This document shows, one piece after another, positions 37,119-48,226 of a DNA stretch of 64,000 bases (the first letter of the stretch is position 1; each line of letters opens with the position of its first letter). The stretch comes from Lathyrus oleraceus (lineage: Eukaryota; Streptophyta; Magnoliopsida; Fabales; Fabaceae), in the NCBI RefSeq assembly GCF_024323335.1, contig NC_066584.1, forward strand, positions 419,221,819 through 419,285,818. The letters are read 5' to 3'. The position numbers and the translations under genes are program-made. Under the pieces are notes generated by a model. That model was not told the origin of the DNA. It made no database searches and saw nothing but the letters and a program-made list of their open reading frames with translations.

Positions 37119-38110
37119 TTGTTCCAACACACCCTGACAACCTTAAAACCTAGTATATATATATATCACCAAAGCCGCTCCAAGAATAAATAAATTTTCT
37201 TCCACTAGAGTGAATAGCTTCTGCAAAGAAATAAGCAAAACTTTAATTTAAATTCCATTTTCAATACTTAATGATCAAGAAATAAAAGGGAAGGAACACA
37301 TATAGAGAAAAGCACAAAGAGATTCTCATCAAACGAAGCCCCACATGGACCTAAAAGCTAAAGCAGTTTAAAATTCTATACTTTTGACAGAAACAAATTG
37401 AAACTGGTTTCAAATCTAATAATAGAATCGAATAAAATACCTCATACACCTAAACAAGCATACACATAACAATAACAAGAACATAAAACATTAAAGTTGA
37501 GGATAAGATAACAAACCTCAAACACTCCAAAACGCTGAGATCAAAGAACATAAGAGATCTGCCAAGTCAAGAGCAAAAAAGTAGATCAGCTTTCTCCACT
37601 ATAACCCAAACATAACAACAACCTAGAAGATTAGTATAAAAAAATAATTTAAAAAAAAACTAAGAAGAAACATAGTACCAGGAAAATTATGGGTTTTGAA
37701 GTTTCGGTTTCAAACATGAGAATCTAATCGAAGTAGAAAAATATAAAGAAACAAGAGTTGGGTGTTGAGGAAGAGAAAAACATGATAGATTAGATTAGAT
37801 TAGATGAAGAACACGAAGAAGAGGTAGGTGCTGACCATGATGTTTCAAAGTCTTATCAAAGAACACGCTCCTAGATCCTCTGTCTGTGTTTAAACAAGAC
37901 CCACTTTCTCTCTCTAAAAACCTTTTTATTTTCTCTCTCTAACAAACAAAGAAGCTGACTCTGAAGCAAACACGGAATCGAAGACTTCGTTAAATCCAAC
38001 AAAAAAACACAATGTAATGTAATAAATTAAATAATTAATTGTTAAATCTTAATCGAATAAAATAATTTAATAATACTATTATAAAAAATATATAATGTAA
38101 TATAGTAGTA
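37119..38110 (-). promoter_or_regulatory. 5' leader and probable promoter of the tubby-like gene
   Basis: An acceptor-like TTGTCAG just upstream of the ATG (about 37135-37141) suggests a 5'-UTR intron, common in plant TLP genes. At 37900-37945 the minus strand is rich in GAGAGAGAAA, typical of plant leaders. A TATA-like stretch on the minus strand (ATTATATATTTTTTATAA) lies at about 38078-38096. The transcription start would then be near 38050. No transcript evidence is available here, so exon borders in the leader are uncertain. Confidence 0.4.
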
Positions 38111-38899
38111 TCCACTTGAATTGAAGTGAAGTAAACAGCTTTTTCCCACTTTGGAGTGGTTTGCGAAACTACGATTTTAGCCTTGACGGTTGACCTGTTA
38201 CAAGAGTTGCGTTACCGACCAAGCAATGTGTAGGGTGGGTGTGAATAGGCGTTAACAATTCGCGTAGTGTCTGGGAGGGATAGGATAGCGTGCGAACTGG
38301 TGCACAGTAGTTAAGGATAATGACACGATCGTTTTGGTTTGGTGGACGGGTATAGTGAGATTATAGGAGAATCATCAAATTAATCCATAATTTTGTACAA
38401 TGCTTTTACACTAAATAATGAGACTATCATTTCTCTTAATTCTATTTAACTATAAATTAAATCTTTAAATTTTTATTTTTAGTATTATATTTTTTACAAT
38501 AATAAACTTAACTTATTTCATTAATAATAAAATTTTCAATACAATATGAAATTAAAAAAACAACCATTAAAACAAGAAATGGTTGCCCCAACTAGAATAT
38601 GGGCAATCTTTATCACTTGTCACTTAGTGAACTTTACCTCAAAGTTTGAATGTAAACATAACAAAGACTTATAGTATAAATAAGAGTACTAAATTTTGAT
38701 TCATCGTTTATGTTTGAATGTTTGATTAACAAAAAGACTTTACACACCTTGTACTTTGGAGATGGAACCCTTAGTTTATCATCTCCCTTCAACCAAGGCT
38801 CTATCATAACATTTTTCTTGCAACCATCATTGATCTTCCACATACACCTATCCATAAGTGTATTACGATGTTTCTATAAACTCTGTTAAGCATAACTCG

Positions 38900-39813
38900 A
38901 ATTTGCACCAATTTTAGAATAAAAAAAAGGTTATATGAAAGTGTCTACTTTTAAAGATTTTTTCCACCAACATATTTAAATTTGTCAAATTAAATCACCC
39001 TTGCTTGGCTACCATAGCCAAGTTAAAAGCTTGGAAACTTTAAAAACACAAAACACCTTCTGACTTCGAATACGTCATTTTATCTTAAGCTAGCCAATAA
39101 ATGCCTTTACTATGGGAGTCTCCATCCTACCAAAACGAAATTAACATTTTCTCAATATCCCTTATTATGGAATCAAGTATCAAGTAGATATTCATGATAT
39201 AAGATGGAATTGCTGGCGAAGCTGATTTTATCATAACTTCCTTACCGCTTTTGACAACGAAAGACTCTTCAAAGAGTTAATTTTCCTCCACACTCGATCC
39301 TTAACATAGGAAAATGTATTTTTTGCTCCTCCCCCACCATAGACAATAATCCCAAATAAGCATCCTCAACATGTAATGGACATCCATAATTTTTTATAGA
39401 TCCTTATGCACCGCCATACTCATGTGTCAACTGAAAAATACTTTCGATTTGGATAATATTAATTTATTGTCTGAAAGCTTCTACATAAATTTCAAGAATT
39501 TGAATTAGATAAATCACTTCGGTAATAGCAACCCTACAAAAACTAAAACATTTTTTGACAAAAAGTATATGGGACACCAAAGTTGCCCCTCAACAAAATT
39601 TACACCATGGATATCGCCTCTTGCTACTGACTGGTTTATAAGAGTTGTGAGACCTTTCGTCCCCAAGATATAGAGATAATGAGATGAGTCTCCTTGTCTC
39701 AATCCTCTGCCTAAATAAATAGGCCACACCTTATCAAAGTTCATAAGAATTAAATAACTGACATAACTAACACACAACACCATGCATTGAATCCATTTAC
39801 CAGAGGATATCAT
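38900..39813 (-). pseudogene. LINE (L1-type) reverse transcriptase fragment
   Basis: The minus-strand translation gives the end of the RT core, VWPIYLGRGLRQGDSSHYLY, then LTTLINQSVARGDIHGVNF (39813-39514). Downstream pieces include SGKEVMIKSASPAIPSYIMN (about 39250-39190) and DSIIRDIEKMLISFWWDG. The pieces lie in different frames with stops, and the catalytic FADD box is lost. It is a 5'-truncated, old copy, the usual form for LINEs. Confidence 0.75.
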
Positions 39814-39854
39814 ACGAGCAAGCGTGTACTATCACTGGAATGAGATAAATTAAA

Positions 39855-40900
39855 ATTGTCATGGACGATGGTGGCGTGCGGACATTGAAGGATGTCAAAT
39901 ATATTATAGAATTGAGGAAGCATTTGATTTCTCTAGGTACCTAGAGGAAATGATTTCTCCTATATGTCTAATGGAGATAGGGACATTATGAAGGTTAGAA
40001 TGGGTGCCTTGATTGTAATGAAAGCAACAAAGAATATAGGTAAGATCTACAAATTGTTGGAAAACACTATTGTAGTCGATGTTACATCACTTGAGTGTGA
40101 TAATGGTACAACCAAACTATGGCGTGCATGAGTCATTTTAGTGAGTATGGGATGACGGAACTTCATAAGAGAAATCTATTGAAGGTTGTTCATTGTTGTA
40201 AGATGGATTTATTCAAGTATTGTATACTTAGGAAATAATATCGTGTTCGGCTCAAAGCTGGAAAGCACAAAATATCGGAAATTTTATACTATGTGTATTC
40301 TAATGTGTGAGATCTACCAAAGAGGTTTACATGGTTGGTTATGAGTATTTTTTTACTTTCATGGATGATTTTTCTCATAAGGTTTAAGTGTATTTCTTGA
40401 AGCAAAAATCTAAAATCTTTAAAAAAAATCAAGGTTTGCAAGGTAGAGGTACAAAATTAGACTGGTAGAAAAATCAAGTATTTGCAGTCATATAATGGGA
40501 CGTAGTACATTCATTCTAATGTAAAGAGGTTTTGTGAAGAACATTGTATTCAAAGAAATTTCTCAATTCATAAGAAACCACTTTAAAATGGTGTGGCATA
40601 GAGAATGAATATGCCTCTAACTAAAATGCCAAGATGTCTTTTGTTAAATGTTAGACTATCAAAAGGTTTTTGGGCAAAGGCAGTTAACATAGTGTGTTAT
40701 CTTGTCAACAGGTCACTGTAGGCTTCATTAGAAGGGAAGGTTGTAAATGAGGTATGGACATGTAATCATATTGATCTTGAAAATTTAAGGATTTTTAGGT
40801 GTCTAGCTTATACGCATATATCTAGTGAAGATCGATTTAAACTTAATCCAAAGGCGAAGAAGTATGTCTTCGTCGGTTATGCAAAACATATGAAGTGTTA
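39855..40900 (+). pseudogene. Ty1/copia pol fragment (pre-integrase and integrase)
   Basis: The plus-strand pieces include DGGVRTLKDVKYI, MTELHKRNLLKVVHCCKMDL, RLKAGKHKISEILYYV and KLNPKAKKYVFVGYAKHMK. These are the end of protease, the GAG-pre-integrase zinc region and the integrase core of a copia polyprotein. Many stops and frameshifts are present, and there is no RT or RNase H. No LTR could be assigned. Confidence 0.75.
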
Positions 40901-42423
40901 GACAAGTGACTCCAAATACAAGAGGGAGGGGTGAGTTGTGCTGCTTTGAAAAACAATGTCCAATTAAAAACTAATTGGTAAAAGTAATTGCTTAAAACAA
41001 TTTTTGAAAGAGTAAGCATCAAAATAAATAAATAGAATAAAATCATAGTGGAAAACATATTTGAGTATATCGAAAATAAGCAAACAACATAAATAGAAAG
41101 AGATAAGGGATAAGAATATTGCACCAAATATTTATGGAGTTTCTATCTAACTACTTGGCTTACTCTTCTATTTAAAAAATTCTTCTTGAGAGTTTCCACT
41201 ATGTACTATGTGTGTGGGCTTTTCACAAGTTATGCCCACGAATCTTCTTACCAAAAAACTTAGAATTTTACACTGACTATCCTCTAAACCAAACACGAGA
41301 TTTCATATCACGCTAATATCAAATCATATGAGAGCTTTTATACCTTATGCAACTCACGAACCAAATAGAGGTTTTGACATACAGTCTCACAAACAAAATG
41401 AGAGTTTTTATACTATGCGAACCTCATGAACCAAATACAGATTTTGACGGAAAATCTCACAAACCAAATGAGAGCTTTTACTGGCTAAGCTCACAAATCA
41501 AACAATGACTTCTTACAAGAGATATTCCACAAGAGATAAAGAAATCTTGCACAAACTAGAATATTACCCCTACACCAGAATACACAACAAAAATACCTCA
41601 CTAATATTTTTCACTCCTAAAACACTAAGATAATTTTAGTGAAATGAGAGAAATGAGAAAAAGGTGCAGAAAGTGAGAAAAATGTTAAAAACATGTTTTT
41701 TGGTGTATTTTGAAAGTGAGTAGAGCCCTCAATTTATAAGAGATAAATCTACCTCGAAAAGGAAAACTATATGTTCATGATAAACATTATTTGGATAAAT
41801 CCCCCTGAAGCTGGTAAGGTGGGATCGCAAGCGTTCTGTCTAGCAGGGGGTAAGTTAGGAAGGAATCAATGGCCATCATTGTTGGTGGTCCAAGGTTTCT
41901 CGTATGTTTTCTCCTTTTTGTATTATTCATCGATCAAATGCCCCCCTCTTTTCTGTTTGATCTCATGACCTATGTATCTGTCAGCCTTCCCTTTTCCCTA
42001 GATACTAAAAAGGTGTGGTTAATAGATTTTAGTAACCATTGACCATTTGTAAATGCTTCAACCCTTTAACCTTTATGTAACAGATTCGTCCATTATAATT
42101 CCATAACGGCTCTGACTTGAACGATCCTTCATAGCCCGGTAAATTGAGTCTAGGATGAATATGGAATTCTCTTCCCGAGTTCATAATAATTCTTAGCCTC
42201 ATAAAATTCCCATGATGTACACCGACCATATCAAAATCCGCGAAGCATACTTGGCTTTAAGAATTTCAGGGTGTACATAATCCCCTTGATCATGAAGTCC
42301 AATAGGATGAAATGTTCGGGCAAAGAATCCTTAAAATCTTTCTTCTTGAATGGGTTGTACTTCCATCTAGTTTAGTTTTATGGGAAAGTCAATCATGACT
42401 TCATTTCGACACGGTTTCCAAAC
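40901..42423. other. Unidentified non-coding stretch
   Basis: It contains a 70-bp imperfect tandem repeat (41330-41500) and otherwise AT-rich DNA. The minus-strand frame 42229-42029 is open for 66 codons but unrecognised. This may be parts of an LTR element related to what follows. Confidence 0.4.
41330..41500 (+). repeat. 70-bp imperfect tandem repeat, about 2.5 copies
   Basis: Units begin at 41330, 41400 and 41470 with GAGAG(C/T)TTTTA and contain AACCAAATA and CAAACCAAAT-type segments. Confidence 0.8.
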
Positions 42424-42958
42424 CGCTTCTAGACATAGATAAGTTGGAGAGCCCGAGTGGGATCTCGACCAATTTACATTATAGAACTCAGTAGGTTCTA
42501 GACATAAAGGAGTCTGAGAGCCTAGTGGGACCTCGACCAATTTGTCATCGTATAACTCAGTAGGTTCTAGACCTAGAAAAGCTGGAAAGCCCCAATGGGA
42601 TATCGACCAGTTGGCATCGTAGAACTCGGTAGGTTCTAGACATATAAGTTAGAGAGCCCCATGTGGAATCTCAATATGCTTGTCATCATAGAAATTAGTA
42701 GGTCTAGAAAAGCTGGAACCCTAGTGGGATCTCGACCAGTTGGTATCGCAGAACTTGGTAGATTCTAGCCATAGAGAAGTCTGATATCCCATGTGGGATC
42801 TTGACCTATTGACATCGTAGAACTCAGTAAGTTCTAGACATAGAGAATTTGGAGAGCCCAAGTAGGATCTCGACCCGTTGACATTGTAGAACTCGGTAAG
42901 TTCTAGACATAGAGAAGTCGGGGAGCCCTAGTAGGATCTCAACCCGCTGACATCCCAT
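42424..42958 (+). repeat. Degenerate minisatellite, about 66-bp unit, 8 copies
   Basis: Each unit begins TTCTAGACATAGA, continues with GGAGAGCCC...GTGGGATCTCGACC and ends GTAGAACTCAGTAGG. The copies differ at many positions and some are shortened, so the array is old. It looks like a retroelement 3' UTR array, but no element is identified around it. Confidence 0.85.
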
Positions 42959-43986
42959 TTTAACTAAGCCAAGGCTTTATTTAGAATTGTGACAACCATG
43001 CGGGTTTTCAAATATTAGTAGTAACCAAATCCTGAAAGATTCAGACTATCTCTTATTGCTGAATTCAAAGTATATCTTGCTTCATTCTTTACATTGCCTA
43101 TGTGAGTTGGGGTCCAATGCCTGAGAATCTTTGGTGTGATTGAACCGAAGATCATTCTCATTGAAGCATTGGTCTATAATCATTTTGTCCTTTATTCATC
43201 CTTTATGGATGTAATGTTTGGACGCTTTACCGATCCTTTGACTATAATATTTGAGCCCTCGTGAGATTGTTTGTGACCATGTTAGTCCTTTTAGAATTGT
43301 TATGTAGCCCCCATTGGGCTTTATCTCCTTGATAACAATTGTTTTGTTCGACTGGAAATCAAATAGAATGGCTATCCCCCAAATGGATTTTAGCTTTCCT
43401 TTAGGCTTTCGTCTAAGGTCAGAGGTATGTTAACTTGACCGAGATGCCATGGGTATATTTATACTTGGTCTATAATTAAGGTTTTAGGTTTCAATTAACA
43501 TAACCTAGTAAGAGGTTCTACTTACCTGACCGATTTGCCAAAGGTTCTTATTTACTTGGAATTTTGATTCAGTCAGATGTTTTAATTAACATTATCCGGT
43601 CAGAGGTTCTTATTTACTTAATCAATTTTCCATAGGTTCTTATTTACTTGGAATTTCGATTTGGTTAGACGTTTTAACTAACATAACTCAGCCATACGTT
43701 CTTATTTACTTGACTGATTGCTCCTTGTGGAGGTCTTGGGTTAAATGCTCTCAGTGGAGGTCTTCGTCATTTTCAGACTCTACTTTTATTGGAGAGCAAG
43801 TCTCTGTCCGGACTTTGTTCCTGGTGAATTTCATAAAAATGATTAAAAGCTCATACAATTCATAATACTCAGAAGGTGATGTCAAACATTGTATATGTTT
43901 GTTGTCTCAACGAGATCAACCGACTTCTCTTCTTCAACTTCCAATTTGTTTAATTCGTGTGACATCTTAGTTTCTTTTGATCGTAG
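42959..43986. other. Unidentified non-coding stretch left of an Ogre-type LTR
   Basis: No gene. It holds the 92-bp repeat at 43492-43730. Confidence 0.45.
43492..43730 (+). repeat. 92-bp degenerate tandem repeat, nearly 3 copies
   Basis: Units start near 43492, 43583 and 43675 with AA(T/C)TAACAT and contain two GGTTCTTATTTACTTG-type segments. Confidence 0.75.
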
Positions 43987-46900
43987 TGTTATACCCTAAA
44001 ATTTTCCCTCCCCTTTTCATCTTTTCACTTAATCCTTGACTTGGGAATCATCTGTATACACTCATGTTTCATTCATGTGCATCATTAACTCATTAATACT
44101 TGGTAGTTGATCATTATAGATTCAATGCTCTTGGCTTGCAAAGATAGGGTTTATGTGTGGATCAAACCTTAAAGGTGCGGTGGAGCCATTCTCTAATCAT
44201 AGGGGAAGTGAAACCCTAATTGTTTGGTCTTTGAAGCATGGATTCAATAAGATCCCATCATGGTACTCCTCATGGCATTCAAACTCTAATTTCTTGATGT
44301 TATGGTTTTGGGACTTTGTGGATGTTCTCTGGGCCTTGTCTTGGTTATCAAAACCCTAATTTGGGGCTCATACATTGGAGATTTTCTTGTGAAGCATCTT
44401 GATTGACTCAAAGGCCTTGTTTGAGGGATATGCTTCATTGAAACCCTAGTTAGGGAAGATTTGATTCTAGTGTGCCTTATGGGTTTGACTTTTCACCCTG
44501 GGATTGAATGAAACCCTAATTCATGGGGAGGAGGTTCTTGACCATTATATCATGCATCATTAGTCATTAAACTTGCTTTGTGCATGAGAATCATTCATTT
44601 GACCTACATGTCTATATGCTTCAATTTCATCTGATTCAAGGCTTGATTCAAGCATCCACCTGTGCATTCTACTTAACCATTTATAGTCCCATGGTGCTTT
44701 CAATTTAGACGTTCGTGGTTATTGATTCATGGTTCATGATTGCATTGGTTCTTGATCTTTTGGTCCATTATGCTTTATTGCCCTATTATGACTCATTATG
44801 CATTGCAGGCCATTAACCCTTGGTTCATCCCTTTGTTCTAGTCCATTTAATCCTCGATTTATCATGCATGATTCAAATGTTCTCAAGGGGAGTTGATTCA
44901 TTTACTTCTAGTAATGGATCAAACTTGGTTTTTAGATAGGATTCATTCAAAAAAATCAAGTTATTTACATACAACCAAGGATCATTTCATTCCAACATTA
45001 ACCATTCATTCTTAAAGTAGTACAAACATGTCCATTACAAAATGAAAATGAAAAAAATACATTTTTTTTATAAATGTTGACTTTTGGTCAACTGTTCACT
45101 TTTTGGTCAACTAGTTGACCAAAGTTAACCATTACATCTTTTCATAGACCTAATACTAATTACATCACATCCTTATTTTTACACGATTCTATAAGCTTCC
45201 ATCATCACATTTGCTTCATAGGCAAGAAAGTCCATCTTTTGCATTTCACCTTGTCATGCCTTGCTAATGCATTTTTGCTCTTGCCAAACCAAAGTCTTAC
45301 CTTGGCACAAACCAAATCATGCACTCATAATAATGACAAAAAAACATCAATAATTCAATTTCAGGATTAGCATACATCAAGCAAAATGACCACGCCGTAC
45401 ATAATTTCATTCCAATTTCACAAGAAGCATTTTTTTCTTTTTTCAACGAGCATTAAGGCATCTATTGTGGCTTGTATCTAGCACTGATTTTTAACATAGT
45501 CAGTGTGAGAACCCTGCAAATTCCTATAGTCCAAAATCACCAATTCACATAGTCTAAACAACCTAATGAAATACATAACCATGCCTAATTCCAGTCCACA
45601 TCACACATTAAGTCATTTTTGCCAAAACCTTTTAACCTAATGACCTAACTGCTAAAGTCATAACAGGATTATATCAGTAATTAACATCAAGTCGAGCCAA
45701 GCCATCAACCATTAACATCGAGCCAAGTTCAGTAAATAACATCAAACCAACATAACAATATCATTTTTTTAACATTAGGCCAAGTCGTAGCTAGCATTTT
45801 CAACAGAGTCAGCAAAACAGAACTAACTGCATAAGTAACTGAATAATCATGTAATGACTCATCTAACCCTAACTGATTCACTAATAGTGTGAGTTTTCCT
45901 AATTGAATTACCCATGGATTGATTAACAGAGTCAAAAACTCTATTAATTTGGAGCCTATAAATTCATCAATGCAGTTCAGAGAATAAAAAGATTGCATAA
46001 CCTCACCACCTCTCAATCTCTCAATCTCCCAGCAACACAGGTCGTGAGGGCACATAACCATAACACATAAGCAATTTCCTTTAGGCTAGAGAAAGTTCTA
46101 GAAGAAGAAGATCATATCAAGAGGTGAAAAAGGTGGAATTGATCATACCTGGAAGCACAACCTCAACGATGCCGTCTCTGTCATCTTCTCCGATGAGGTA
46201 AGTGGCAACTTTTTTCTTGTTTCACTTTATTCTAGTTGCCAAGATATATTATAAGGTTAGAGGAATCAAAGCCCTAACCTATTGGCTTCTGATTCCCCTA
46301 ATACGCCATTTAATTTAGTAATCCAATTTTAGGGTTCTTAGGGATCCTGTTCTGATTCGCCCGTTTCTTGCATATTTGGGATTTTCTAGTCGTGGATTCA
46401 AGATGAGGGATTTGAGAGGGGAAGATCGATACATGAAGTTTTATTTTCTAGGGAGTTCCTCCGCTGGAGATGGCCTCCGGCACAGCGGAGGCAGTGATGG
46501 ACTGGGATGAGAGAAGGTAACGTGCGTTGGATCTCTTTTTGTTCTGAGCTTTAAGTTTGTCCCACATGCATTCATGATAATTATCCAATGCCTTTGTTTA
46601 TTTAATGCTTGATACATGTGCCTTCTTTGCATTGGTCGTTTTTGCTGCATGCCTAAATCACATGTGGATTTAGTGCACGTGTCTGCTGACATTCAATGGC
46701 ACAATGCCATGCCATGTTAACCTTATCCAATTGCACCAAACTCAGACCCGTTGGGCCTCCATGACTGGGCCGTTTTGCTACCAACACCTTGTTTCAAATA
46801 CACCCCTTATGTCCAACTCAAATCCAGAATGGGCCAATGGAACTGGGCTTCTACGCCCAGATTCCTTTCTGCACCATGTACAGGGCCTGTAACCCCCTAT

Positions 46901-47500
46901 CCAGGGCCATTTTCTTGTTTTTTTTTCTTTCATTTTTTTATTAATTGTTTTCTTTGATTTGATTAGTTACTATTTTGCCTTGTTAATTCTTGCTAATTAG
47001 ACTAATTAGAAAATTAATTAGAATTTACGTGATTAACATGTTAGTATTTTTAGAATTTAATTAGGATTAGAATATTAATTTTTAATTAGGATTAATTAGG
47101 CTAAATAGAAATAATTAAAATAATTAATTTTAATTAGATTTTAATTTAGTTTTAGTTCCCTAATTATTTCCCTAGGTGATTTGACAATTTTAACCCCAGG
47201 GTTAATTTTAGATTTCATGCTCCCTTAGGATTAGGGGTTGATTTAGAATAATTGGTCATGTTAATGGTTTTTCATGTGATATTTTGATAGATGATTTAAT
47301 TTGATTCTAATGTTGCATGATCCCTTAGTTAGAATTTGTACATTTTATTTGACCTTTAGGCTAGGTTGTATATAATTAACCCTAATTCTATCCCTTTTAT
47401 TCAAGTTGATCAAAAGAAATTTTGATTAACTAAATTCTTTGATGTGTGTATAACCCCATAATCTATTCAAGTGATCAAAAGTCCCTTGATCAGTTGATAA
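43987..47500 (+). mobile_element. Ogre-type LTR, 5' part (truncated)
   Basis: TGTTATACCCTAAAATTTTC at 43987 matches the start pattern of the other two Ogre LTRs (TGTCATACCCC, TGTAACACCTCAAAATTT). There is no polypurine tract before it, so it would be a 5' LTR or a broken copy. Three exact AAACCCTAA motifs follow at 44211, 44351 and 44511. The R/U5 block and the ...GCGACA end that mark the other LTRs are absent, so the right end is lost. The 47500 border is approximate. Frames at 44153, 45729, 46441 and 46704 show no domain. Confidence 0.55.
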
Positions 47501-48226
47501 GATTATTTCTATAATGATGTGGATCTCAAGGCCTCGAGTTCAGACTTCCATGCAAGGCATCCCAGACCAATCAAGCAGTGGATTATATAAAGCATATCAA
47601 AGGTGTTTCTTTAAGAGCTTGTCCATCAAGATTAAAATTGTGTGACATGAGCCTTAAGAAATAGGGAATGAATGAGAGTGGAGACTCTTCAAAGTCTGAA
47701 GATTGAAGTTTGTATAAATCCCAGGAGTTCGCTCTCCGTCGAGTGCGGGGCGGTTGGGAATACAAAGTGTTGAATCAGAAAAGTCCAGACGAGTCTGGGA
47801 GTTCTCAAAATTGGAAAGCTGACAATGGATTTAAATGGTGGATGACATGGTTCGACGTGTCGACGGGTGTTCAGTATCCACATTTCCTCATCTCTCCAAG
47901 CAGAGTCGTGAGGACTAATTCCCCAGCAAATTCAAGGTCTGTGGCCTCCCTAGCAGGGTCCGGATGGTTATCCCCAACAGGTTTTAGATCAATGCTTCCC
48001 CAGCAGCTAGGCCTGAAGGTTGCTACTTCCCAGCGGAGGTATTTGTGAGAGGTGGTTCCCCGAGCAGAGTCTGGAGTGTTGCATGCCCGGCAAGTCAAAG
48101 ACTGTTGTATCCCCACAGAGTGCATTGGTGATCTATTCCCCAGCGATTCCTCGAGCGGATTGGGTGCAAAGGAGGTTATCCTCAGCAAGGGTGGCCCTTT
48201 TCCCAGCAGCAGCGCTATTTCCCCAG
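47500..48226 (+). mobile_element. Orphan piece of an Ogre 3' UTR, cut by the next Ogre
   Basis: 47690-48226 aligns by eye to 58260-59275 of the second Ogre, with gaps. Shared phrases are CCCAGGAGTTCG, GTCCAGACGAGTCTGGGA, AGCGGATTGGGTGCAAA and many CCCCAGCA(G/A) units. It stops at CTATTTCCCCAG, where the LTR at 48227 begins. The second Ogre therefore inserted into the 3' UTR of a relative. Confidence 0.7.

Noticed and set aside
37118..37130. Upstream GTG (MLEQ...) as start of the tubby-like protein
   Set aside because: The ATG at 37118 gives the family-typical MSFRS start, and the bases before it look like a splice acceptor.
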